DNA from: an uncultured Clostridia bacterium
Lineage (GTDB): Bacteria > Bacillota > Clostridia > TANB77 > CAG-508
DNA length: 64,000 nucleotides
Direction of reading: 5' to 3'
NCBI GenBank assembly: GCA_904387305.1
Contig: CAJFLB010000001.1
Coordinates: 47,300-111,299 of the forward strand
In this document: positions 16,257 to 23,810 of the stretch, piece by piece
Layout of the letters: each line of letters opens with the position of its first letter
Numbering within the stretch: position 1 is the stretch's first letter
The notes under the pieces: generated by a model
Databases searched by the model: none
The model's input: the letters and a program-made list of their open reading frames with translations, nothing else
Told to the model about the DNA's origin: nothing
Made by a program: the position numbers and the translations under genes

Positions 16257-16799
16257 TTATTTTCCTTCAAATAATGTATTTAAAATTTTTGGATATATCG
16301 TATTGGCATGTTTTTTCCAATTTTCCACAATTTTTTTAGCTCTTTCTCTTGAGCCAGCATATGTTTTTACTTCAAAAATGGTTTCATTATTTTCCATAAT
16401 TTTTAATGTTACAGTGTAATTGTTTTCATCTTTTGGTGTAAATTCAGCAATGACAGAAGAAGCTTCCTCAATGTTAGAAAACTCTTTTTTGAAAACACTA
16501 TCTGCTTTTAATTTTAATATTCCAGGCATAACATCTTTGGTTAGAATGTATGCATTTTTCCCTTCAGTAGTGATTCTTAATACTTGTTCATCTTCTTTTG
16601 TATAAACACCTACTAGCTTTGAATCAATTAAATCTGTTAAGATTTGTTTAAAATAAAAATAATTCAAATTATTAATAGAAGAAATAATTTTAAACAATCC
16701 ATCTTGAACAATATCTCCATCAATTAGATTTAAAATATATAGGATTAATACCTTATTTTCAGCCAAAGTAGTAGTATTATTATTTGAATGTGAACTCAT
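16257..16799 (-). CDS. DUF4364 family winged-helix-like protein
   Basis: A 180-residue protein. I start it at ATG 16799 (MSSHSNNNTT) because AAGGAG lies eight bases upstream; an in-frame GTG nine bases earlier would overlap that site. The N-terminal 85 residues (LAENKVLILYILNLIDG, then YFYFKQILTDLIDSKLV) form the helix-turn-helix-like part of DUF4364 proteins, with TTEGKNAYIL as the beta wing. The C-terminal half (FTPKDENNYTVTLKIMENN) is the mixed alpha/beta domain. Members are common in Clostridia and presumed transcription regulators; the target is unknown. The gene is divergent from ldh, so it could share or control that promoter region. Confidence 0.85.
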   Translation of the reverse strand: MSSHSNNNTTTLAENKVLILYILNLIDGDIVQDGLFKIISSINNLNYFYFKQILTDLIDSKLVGVYTKEDEQVLRITTEGKNAYILTKDVMPGILKLKADSVFKKEFSNIEEASSVIAEFTPKDENNYTVTLKIMENNETIFEVKTYAGSRERAKKIVENWKKHANTIYPKILNTLFEGK

Positions 16800-16879
16800 A
16801 AATAGCACTCCTTACTTTGATTATTTGCTAAATTATATCATAAGTATAGGAAAAAGTAAAATAAATTGTGTAAAAAATC

Positions 16880-16908
16880 TTTAATTTTCAAGAAAAAAGT
16901 AGTATACT
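16880..16908 (+). promoter_or_regulatory. Probable promoter of ldh
   Basis: TATACT (16903-16908) preceded by TAG, with a weak TTTAAT -35 at 17-bp spacing. The start codon follows 38 bp later. Confidence 0.45.
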
Positions 16909-16946
16909 ATTGTAGGAGTTTTATTAATGAGAAAGGAATGGTTAGT

Positions 16947-17903
16947 ATGAAAAAAGGAAAAGTTGTTTTAGTAGGAACAGGATTTGTGGGGATGAGTATG
17001 GCATACTCAATGTTAAACAGAGGAGGAATTCAAGAGCTTATCTTAATAGATATTAATAAAGATAAAACTATTGGTGAAGAAATGGATTTAGCACATGGAT
17101 TACCATATGCACCACAAAAAATGATAATTAGAGCAGGAGATTATGACGAATGTAAAGACGCACAAGTTGTTGTAATTACTGCAGGTATTGCACAAAAACC
17201 AGGACAAACAAGACTAGAATTAGCAGAAGTAAACGCAAAAATAATGAAAGATATTACGAAAAGTATTATGGCAAGTGGATTTAATGGCATTATAGTTGTG
17301 GCAAGTAACCCAGTAGATTTAATGACATATGTTGTAGCAAAAGTATCTGGATTACCAAAAAATCAAGTTATTGGTTCAGGAACAGTTTTGGATACAGCAA
17401 GACTAAGATATATTGTAGGACAATATTTAAAAATATCAAGTAAAAATATACATGCTTATATCATGGGAGAGCATGGAGATTCTTCATTTGTACCATGGGA
17501 ACATTGCTATGTAGGATGTAAAAGAATCACAGATGTTATGAAAGATAACCATCATCCAATGGATAAATTAAATAAAATGCATGAAGAAGTTGTTAATGCA
17601 GCTTATGAAATTATTGAAAAGAAAAAAGCTACATACTACGGAATTGGTATGGCATTAAATAGATTAGTAAGAGCTATTTTAGATGATGAAAATTCTATTC
17701 TAACTGTATCTACCTATTTAAATAATGAATATGGACAAGATGATATATATATTGGTGTACCAGCAATTATCAATAAAAATGGAGTAAGAGAATTATTAAA
17801 TCTAGAATTAAATGAAAAAGATCAAGAAAAATTAAACAATAGTTGTAAAGTTATAAAAGAAATGAGAGAACAATCAATTGACAAAATTATAAATGAAAAT
17901 TAA
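16947..17903 (+). CDS. ldh: L-lactate dehydrogenase
   Basis: The 318-residue enzyme converts pyruvate and NADH to lactate and NAD+ in the cytoplasm, regenerating NAD+ during fermentation. ATG 16947 is chosen: GAAAGG lies 11-16 bases upstream and the NAD-binding motif VGTGFVGMSMAY begins at residue 7 as in other LDHs. An earlier in-frame start would add 27 unconserved residues. IAQKPGQTRLEL carries the substrate-loop Arg; ASNPVDLMTYV and MGEHGDSSFVPW supply the conserved Asp-His relay (His in GEHGDS). Gln in the substrate loop (KPGQTR) supports lactate over malate specificity. It stands alone, with its own promoter. Confidence 0.95.
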   Translation: MKKGKVVLVGTGFVGMSMAYSMLNRGGIQELILIDINKDKTIGEEMDLAHGLPYAPQKMIIRAGDYDECKDAQVVVITAGIAQKPGQTRLELAEVNAKIMKDITKSIMASGFNGIIVVASNPVDLMTYVVAKVSGLPKNQVIGSGTVLDTARLRYIVGQYLKISSKNIHAYIMGEHGDSSFVPWEHCYVGCKRITDVMKDNHHPMDKLNKMHEEVVNAAYEIIEKKKATYYGIGMALNRLVRAILDDENSILTVSTYLNNEYGQDDIYIGVPAIINKNGVRELLNLELNEKDQEKLNNSCKVIKEMREQSIDKIINEN

Positions 17904-17970
17904 TAAGGAAATGTAAAAGTAAAGTATAGCAAAATTAATGAAAATTAATTGCTATTTATATGAAAAATAT

Positions 17971-17999
17971 TTGCATTTTATAAAAAAATATGTTAAAAT
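17971..17999 (+). promoter_or_regulatory. Promoter of secG
   Basis: TTGCAT (17971-17976), a 17-bp spacer and TAAAAT (17994-17999), 47 bp upstream of the start. Confidence 0.7.
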
Positions 18000-18046
18000 A
18001 GCAAAGTATAAATTGAGAGATAAAAACCGTTAGGAGGAATTAATAC

Positions 18047-18295
18047 ATGGAAATAGCAAAATGGATATTGATTGTTATATATTTTGTAGTAGCATTAGCA
18101 TTAATCATATTAGCATTATTACAATCAAAAGAAGATTCAGGATTATCTTCAACAATTACAGGTTCATCAACTAACAACTTCTTTGAAAAAAATAAAAGCA
18201 GAACAAAAGAAGGAAAACAAAAAAGATGGACAGTTATATTATCAATTGTATTTGCAATATTAACAATTGTATTAGGAATATTATATATGGCATAA
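18047..18295 (+). CDS. secG: SecG subunit of the Sec translocase
   Basis: The 82-residue protein starts at ATG 18047 after TAGGAGG. It has two hydrophobic helices (about 5-24 and 61-81) joined by a polar loop containing LLQSKEDSGLSSTITGSS, which is the typical SecG signature (Q-x-K/G...GLSS). SecG assists SecYE/SecA in moving unfolded proteins across the membrane. The gene lies upstream of rnr, a secG-rnr order common in Firmicutes, although here a 224-bp family B element separates them. A family C repeat begins five bases after the stop. Confidence 0.93.
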   Translation: MEIAKWILIVIYFVVALALIILALLQSKEDSGLSSTITGSSTNNFFEKNKSRTKEGKQKRWTVILSIVFAILTIVLGILYMA

Positions 18296-18300
18296 AACAA

Positions 18301-18340
18301 AAAAGGGATTTTGGGGACGGACTCATTTTTCCCTTTTTTT
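18301..18340. repeat. Family C repeat
   Basis: AAAAGGGATTTTGGGGACGG...TTTTTCCCTTTTTTT: a short AAAAGGGA/TCCCTTTT stem with conserved GGGGACGGACTCATTT inside, placed directly after the secG stop. The run of T suggests it can terminate transcription. Other copies are at 20850, 21122, 40291, 43281 and 54669. Confidence 0.8.
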
Positions 18341-18352
18341 GAATTTTATATA

Positions 18353-18576
18353 TGTCCAATTGGGGACGTTTCTGTTTGGGACATTTTTATGTAAATTTTA
18401 TTGAAATATATTTTATAATAGGCAAAATCAAATTTTGAGAAATATATAAACTTACATAAAAATAGGTGGCTTAAACAGAAATGTCTTCAAGTATACATAA
18501 ACATAGATGGCTTAAACAAAAAAAAAAATTAAGTAGACATAAAAATGTCCCAAACAGAAACGTCCCCAATTGGACA
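18353..18576. mobile_element. MITE-like element with 40-bp terminal inverted repeats (family B), copy 2
   Basis: The arms 18353-18392 and 18537-18576 are exact reverse complements over 40 bp and match the arms of the element at 2988-3210. The interior holds two degraded copies of the arm (near 18452 and 18495). Length is 224 bp against 223 bp for the other copy. The right arm ends just before the rnr ribosome binding site. Confidence 0.8.
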
Positions 18577-18595
18577 AAAAAAGAAAGGAATGTTA

Positions 18596-20812
18596 ATGGA
18601 AGAACAAGAACTGAAAGTTTTAAATTTAATAAAGGATAAAGATTATGCGCCAATGAAGGCAAAAGAAATTGCCATGATTATGCATGTACCAAAAAATGAA
18701 TATAATGAGCTTTTAAATATATTAGGAAAGCTTGAGATGGAGATGAAAATCCAAAAAAATAGAAAAAATCAATATAGACCAGTTGACGAGGTTTATTATG
18801 ATGGTATTTATAGAAAGAATCAAAAAGGATTTGGTTTTGTTAAAATAGAAGATCAAGAAGATGAGATTTATATTGCAAAAGAAAACTCGAAAAATGCTTT
18901 AAATGGAGACAGAGTATTAATTGAGATTATTGAAGAAAAAAATAAAGTAAAAAAGGCAGAGGGCAAAGTTGTAAAGATTTTAAAACATGAAAAAGATACC
19001 ATTGTTGGAAGATTTGAAAATAATAAAAATTTTGGATTTGTGGTACCAGATGATAAAAATTTTGGAACAGATATCTTTATTTCTAAAAAGAATTTTGGAA
19101 AAGCCAGAAATAATCACAAAGTATTAGTAAAAATTATAAAATACCCCGAAAAAGGAAAAAAAGCGGAAGGAAAAATCATAGAGGTATTAGGAAATGTGAA
19201 TGAAGCAGGTGTTGATATGTTATCTTTAATAAAAGAGCATAATTTACCATCAACATTTCCAGAAGCAGTGGTAGAAGAGGCAAAAAAATGTGGCAATCAA
19301 ATTGATGAAAGAGATATTTCAAAAAGAAGAGATTTAAGAAAAGATATTATTTTTACGATTGATGGAGAAGATGCTAAAGACTTAGATGATGCTGTGAGAG
19401 TAACTAAATTAGAAAATGGGAATTATAAATTAGATGTGCATATTGCCGATGTAAGTTACTATGTAAAACCTAATAGTTTATTAGATCAAGAAGCATTATT
19501 AAGAGGAACAAGTATATATATGTTGGGAAGAGTTATTCCTATGTTACCAAGAGAATTGTCAAATGGAATATGTAGTTTAAATGCAGGAGAAGACAGATTC
19601 ACATTATCTTGTAGTATGGAAATTAACAAAAAGGGACAGGTTGTTTCCTCAGATGTCTATAAAGCGGTGATTAATGTAACAGAAAGAATGACATATACAA
19701 ATGTGCAAAAAATATTAGACTATGTCAATACAAATGCACAAGAATTATCAAACAATGCAGACAGAATTGGAACGAATAAACAAGATAATGATGATAAAAT
19801 GGAATTAAAGATACAAAATAATCCAGATGAGGAAGTTATCAATCGATATAAACCATATATTTCTGAATTTATATTAATGGAAGAATTGGCTCAAATATTA
19901 AAAAATAAACGATTAGAGCAAGGATATTTAAATTTAGACATTCCAGAAAGTAAAATTGAATTAGATATTGATGGAAGAGTTACGAGCATAAAAAAATATG
20001 AAACAACTTTTGCAAATGAGATTATAGAACAGTTTATGCTAACCGCTAATGAAACCATTGCAGAAAAATTCTTTTGGCTAGATGCACCATTTATCTATAG
20101 AGTACATGAAAAACCAGACTATGAAAAAGTGCAAGAATTAAATAAATTTCTGTTTAATTTTGGATTGAAAATTAAAGCAAACAAAGATAACATATATCCA
20201 AAAGAATTTGCAAAAATTTTAGAAGAAGTACAGGGAAAAGAAGAGGAAAAAGTGGTTTCTAATTTGGTATTAAGAACATTAAAAGTAGCAAGATATGAGG
20301 CAATTAATGAGGGACATTTTGGAATTGCTAGCAAATATTATTGCCATTTTACATCACCAATTAGAAGATATCCAGATTTATTTATTCATAGAGTTATTTC
20401 AAAATATTTAGAAGACAATTATGATGTAGAAGATAATTTTGTGGAGGAATATAAAAAGCAGGCAGAAGAAAGAGCAAAACAATCTTCGGAAAGAGAAAAT
20501 ATTGCAACAAAAGTAGAAAGAGAGAGTGAAGACATCAAAAAAGCAGAATATATGGAAGGAAAAATTGGAGAAGAATATGAAGGTATTATTTCTTCAGTAA
20601 CTTCTTTTGGGATTTTTGTGGAATTAGAAAATACAGTAGAAGGTTTAATCCGATTTGATGACTTAGGAGATGAATATTTTATCTATGATGAAGAAAGAAA
20701 AATCTTAATTGGTGAACATACAAAAATAACTTATAAAATAGGAGATAAAATTAATATCAGAGTAAAGGATGCAAGTAAATTGATGAGAACAGTTGATTTT
20801 GAAAAAATATAA
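18596..20812 (+). CDS. rnr: Ribonuclease R
   Basis: A 738-residue 3'-5' exoribonuclease that degrades structured RNA. I use ATG 18596 because GAAAGG lies seven bases before it; the earlier in-frame ATG at 18545 falls inside the repeat arm. Order of domains: N-terminal helix-turn-helix (about 1-60), cold-shock domains with GFGFVKIED and NFGFVVPD, the RNB catalytic domain with TIDGEDAKDLDDAV (the metal-binding Asp cluster, near residue 260), HFTSPIRRYPDLFIHR near 590, and a C-terminal S1 domain (EYEGIISSVTSFGIFVEL). A family B/C fold-back element begins six bases after the stop. Confidence 0.95.
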   Translation: MEEQELKVLNLIKDKDYAPMKAKEIAMIMHVPKNEYNELLNILGKLEMEMKIQKNRKNQYRPVDEVYYDGIYRKNQKGFGFVKIEDQEDEIYIAKENSKNALNGDRVLIEIIEEKNKVKKAEGKVVKILKHEKDTIVGRFENNKNFGFVVPDDKNFGTDIFISKKNFGKARNNHKVLVKIIKYPEKGKKAEGKIIEVLGNVNEAGVDMLSLIKEHNLPSTFPEAVVEEAKKCGNQIDERDISKRRDLRKDIIFTIDGEDAKDLDDAVRVTKLENGNYKLDVHIADVSYYVKPNSLLDQEALLRGTSIYMLGRVIPMLPRELSNGICSLNAGEDRFTLSCSMEINKKGQVVSSDVYKAVINVTERMTYTNVQKILDYVNTNAQELSNNADRIGTNKQDNDDKMELKIQNNPDEEVINRYKPYISEFILMEELAQILKNKRLEQGYLNLDIPESKIELDIDGRVTSIKKYETTFANEIIEQFMLTANETIAEKFFWLDAPFIYRVHEKPDYEKVQELNKFLFNFGLKIKANKDNIYPKEFAKILEEVQGKEEEKVVSNLVLRTLKVARYEAINEGHFGIASKYYCHFTSPIRRYPDLFIHRVISKYLEDNYDVEDNFVEEYKKQAEERAKQSSERENIATKVERESEDIKKAEYMEGKIGEEYEGIISSVTSFGIFVELENTVEGLIRFDDLGDEYFIYDEERKILIGEHTKITYKIGDKINIRVKDASKLMRTVDFEKI

Positions 20813-20818
20813 ATTTGA

Positions 20819-21188
20819 GACAATTGGGGACGTTTCCGCTTGGACATTTGAGGGATTTTGGGGACGGACTCATTTTTCCCTTTTTCGAATTTGATTAGAA
20901 TAAAAAATATAGAATATAAAAAAATGAAACGATTTTGCGTATCTAAATTTGAAATTAGAAATTCTAAAGAAAAACATGAGGAATGCTCATTTTGCTTAAG
21001 ATTTACAGCAACAATGAGAGAGGCTCATGTTTTTCTTGTAGAATTTCTATAAAAATTTAGCTTATACAAAATTGTGTAATGGCTTTATATTCTATATTTT
21101 TTATTTTTTATAATATTGATAAAAAAGGAAAAATGAGTCCGTCCCCAAAATCCCTCAAATCTCCAAGCGGAAACGTTCCCAATTGTCC
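20819..21188. mobile_element. 370-bp nested fold-back element with family B and C arms
   Basis: The outer arms (20819-20885 and 21121-21188) carry B and C units and are reverse complements with about two substitutions and one indel. Next, 20899-20920 and 21084-21105 are perfect 22-bp complements. Then about 20943-20980 pairs with 21024-21060 with small bulges, and CTCATTTTGCT/AGCAACAATGAG closes the tip. Almost every base is in one long imperfect hairpin. No plausible gene inside. Confidence 0.8.
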
Positions 21189-21365
21189 CTAAGAAATACA
21201 TAAAGCGACAATACTTAATATAATAGAAAATACAGAAAAAGCAATGACAAACACACCACCAAATTTATTTTCATTTTTATATTCATAAATTCCATAACTA
21301 AGAGCCTCTTTAAAAACATATAGACAAAACAAAATAAAAATGATAAATTCTAAAAAACTAATCAT
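21189..21365 (-). CDS. Small two-helix membrane protein at the end of the ger operon (candidate D subunit)
   Basis: The 58-residue protein starts at ATG 21365 with AGGAGG five bases upstream and stops at 21189. Residues 2-17 (ISFLEFIIFILFCLYV) and 37-57 (GVFVIAFSVFSIILSIVALCI) are hydrophobic helices, separated by a short charged loop with YEYKNENK. It lies 11 bases after gerAC on the same strand, so it is likely co-transcribed. Small two-helix D-subunit proteins are known from Bacillus germination operons and modulate germinant receptors; the match here is by size, topology and position, not by recognised sequence. Its stop lies at the edge of the fold-back element. Confidence 0.7.
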   Translation of the reverse strand: MISFLEFIIFILFCLYVFKEALSYGIYEYKNENKFGGVFVIAFSVFSIILSIVALCIS

Positions 21366-21376
21366 ACATGCCTCCT

Positions 21377-22603
21377 TTAGCTTTCTGTTAATAAGGAAGA
21401 AGAACGGATTGAAGAATCAACAGTTACCTTAAAAAAGCTATCTTTGTATTTTTCGCTCCAATTGTAATCATAAAAATCCTTAAGAGTTAAAAAGTTACTC
21501 CTAGCAGTTTTTCCAAAACCATTAATATCAGAACTTAAAGATTTAGATGTTTTATATAAATATTCTGTTAGAATAGATTCTAAATAGCTATTACAAGAAT
21601 TTGAAATTTGACTTAGCATATTACTATCTAAATAGTCAGAACCATCTTCCATAGAATAAATTCTTCCTGTAAAACGACATTCTACAGTAATATATGGAGT
21701 TCCGTTTAAAATATCAACCTTTACTTTTGGAACAACTAATGGGGTAACATGTAAATCAATATAAGAATTAGTCTTATTAGGATTTGGAACAGATATCAAG
21801 AAACCATCTACTTGATTTCGAATAATGGAAAAACATAAGGTTTCTATGGAATTTAATTCACCAACCAAAACATCATCTTTAAAAACAGCGAGTCCTGTAT
21901 TTTCGGCAGTGGATTGACCAGACAAAGAAGAAGCATTTGACTTTGTTGTAGAATCATTTTCTGAATTGGTAGCTCCTGTATATTCTGTTGAATTATTCGT
22001 AACACCACCTAATATGCCATATGGCTCACAAGAATGGCATATTAAACTATCAAAAAAATCTCCAATGGTTGCATTAGCTGTAAATCCTGTATAAGTACTT
22101 GAAGCAGAAAAAACTTCATAATATTTAGTAATTAAGTTTTCAAATAATGGTTTGGAATGTTCTAAATAATATCTAGCAGAAGTTTTAGAAATCACAATAT
22201 TGGTAGAAGGTCTGATTTGTGTATCATTAATTAATGTATAAATTTCATCAGAAATTCCTTGAATAGCTACTTCTTCTGAAAAAGTAATGACTTTACAATG
22301 AGAAAGGTTGACGGATTTTCCTATATAAGTATTAATCAAATTAATGCCTGAACTAATGGAAGAAGCATCTACAGAATAAATAATGGAAGGAGCTTGCTCT
22401 GATGTTCCTGATTCGGAAACAGAAGAAGGATTGGTAAATTGAAAACTTATTTGTAAACGATTTTTATCAGAAACATCAATTCCCATAGCAACAACTACAC
22501 TTAAATTATCAATATTTAAAGTGGAATATGATTTAGAAAAAGCCAGAAGAAGCATGATGATTAATATGACAATAAAGATTTTCTTAAATAGTTTTTTGGA
22601 CAT
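21377..22603 (-). CDS. gerAC: Germinant receptor C subunit (Ger(x)C family)
   Basis: A 408-residue protein with ATG 22603 after AAAGGAG; it overlaps the end of gerAB by 20 bases, implying translational coupling. The N-terminal hydrophobic stretch (about 8-22) leads to NIDNLSVVVAMGIDVSDK, matching the EL-VVALGID block of GerAC proteins, and QISFQFTNPS follows. The middle has IVISKTSARYYLE and a Ser/Thr-rich insert (about 200-240); the C-terminal domain has VTPLVVPKVKVDILNGTPYI. GerAC proteins are normally lipoproteins anchored through a lipobox Cys in a GCWD-like motif. Here the equivalent position reads AFSKSYST with no Cys, so membrane anchoring would have to rely on an uncleaved signal. The subunit acts in the spore inner membrane. 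Confidence 0.87.
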   Translation of the reverse strand: MSKKLFKKIFIVILIIMLLLAFSKSYSTLNIDNLSVVVAMGIDVSDKNRLQISFQFTNPSSVSESGTSEQAPSIIYSVDASSISSGINLINTYIGKSVNLSHCKVITFSEEVAIQGISDEIYTLINDTQIRPSTNIVISKTSARYYLEHSKPLFENLITKYYEVFSASSTYTGFTANATIGDFFDSLICHSCEPYGILGGVTNNSTEYTGATNSENDSTTKSNASSLSGQSTAENTGLAVFKDDVLVGELNSIETLCFSIIRNQVDGFLISVPNPNKTNSYIDLHVTPLVVPKVKVDILNGTPYITVECRFTGRIYSMEDGSDYLDSNMLSQISNSCNSYLESILTEYLYKTSKSLSSDINGFGKTARSNFLTLKDFYDYNWSEKYKDSFFKVTVDSSIRSSSLLTES

Positions 22604-23700
22604 CTGCTTTCAACTCCTTTTTCTTTCTTTTTTTGAAATATGCGAGGATTAGAATAGATATTCCTAAAACAATGGAAACAATGATTACCATATAATGATA
22701 AATATAATCCTCAATAAATTTTGAAACACCATAATTTTTGGGAAGTAAACTTATCGCAAAGATTAATAATCCAAATACAAAAATAAGTGGTTTCTCATCA
22801 CGAATATTCGTGATTTTTTTAAATATGGAAAGAGAAATCTTAGCAACAATTGTTAAGTAACAAACCATTTGTAAAATCCATATAAGAAGGAAGATGGACT
22901 CTAACCTTTGAAAAAAATTTCCGGAATTCAATATATCTTGCAGCCGAATATAAAGGCATAATTTGGTTTGTATACATTAAGGAGATAAACATGAATAATA
23001 TAATAGAAACACATAACAAGAAATAGAGGGTTCCTAAAATAATAGAGGTTAGATAAATTTTTTTCATTTTTTGAGGTTCTTTTAAATAAGGTGGAAGAAA
23101 ATATAATAAGGTAATACCACCAAAAGCACCTAAATTACCTAATCCAGTAACAAAAGTGTTAAATAGGCCATCTCCAAAAATTGGAAAGATATTATCCAAA
23201 GAGAAATTTTTCATGTTTGCAATAAATAAGAAAATAATACTAATAATAACTAAAGGAATGATAAAGAGATTCACTTTAGCAATTGATGAAAAACGATGGT
23301 GCAATGTAATACAAATAACAACAATGAATGTTAATAGAATAAAGATTAAACTTGTCATAGGATAATATACAATTTTCAAACATTCACAAAAATTTCGAAG
23401 AAGAATACTGCTACTAAATAAAAAGTAAAAGATAAACACAATACCAATAAATGTTTTTAATGTTTTTCCACCAAGGTATTCTGCAATATCGACAATATCA
23501 CTTCCAGGAAACTTAATAAGTAATTTATAAATTAAAAAGGTTATCAGTAATGCTATTATACCAACATAGATAAGATTAATTAAAGTAGCTGTTTTTGTTG
23601 TTTCAAGCATACTTCTTGGAAGAGCAACTAAAGTATAAGCAACAAAAATTCCAAGTACAATGCTAATTGCTTCAGCAGCAGTTATTTTAGAGGTTTCCAT
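22584..23700 (-). pseudogene. gerAB: Germinant receptor B subunit, interrupted by a +1 frameshift at CGG
   Basis: The first part (23700 down to about 22925) encodes the GerAB N-terminus, with ITAAEAISIVLG and many membrane helices. Its frame then departs from the family and stops at 22840. The +1 frame from 22931 to 22584 restores the missing C-terminal helices (NFFQRLESIFLLIWILQ). Joining the two gives 371 residues, the normal GerAB length. The break is at ATT GAA TTC CGG AAA: skipping one C after TTC restores GAA TTC GGA AAT. The gene is therefore a fresh pseudogene, a sequencing or assembly error, or is decoded by +1 frameshifting; engB shows the same pattern. GerAB is the APC-type membrane subunit thought to bind germinant. 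It follows gerAA after a family A palindrome. Confidence 0.85.
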
Positions 23701-23716
23701 ATAAACTCCTTTCGGG

Positions 23717-23809
23717 GGCTATTGGGGCTATTGGGACCAGGTCCGTTTGGACCCATTTAGAGCCCCTAACTGGGTCCAAACGGACCTGGTCCCAATAGCC
23801 CCAATAGCC
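23717..23809. repeat. Family A palindrome, long form, between gerAA and gerAB
   Basis: The arms 23717-23755 and 23771-23809 are perfect 39-bp reverse complements around a 15-base loop. The distal arm part (GGCTATTGGGGCTATTGGG) differs from other family A copies, yet both arms agree with each other. It ends one base before the gerAA stop codon at 23811. Confidence 0.88.
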
Positions 23810-23810
23810 T

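Noticed and set aside
18545-18595. Upstream ATG as start of rnr
   Set aside because: It lies in the family B arm and would add repeat-encoded residues; the downstream ATG has a ribosome site.
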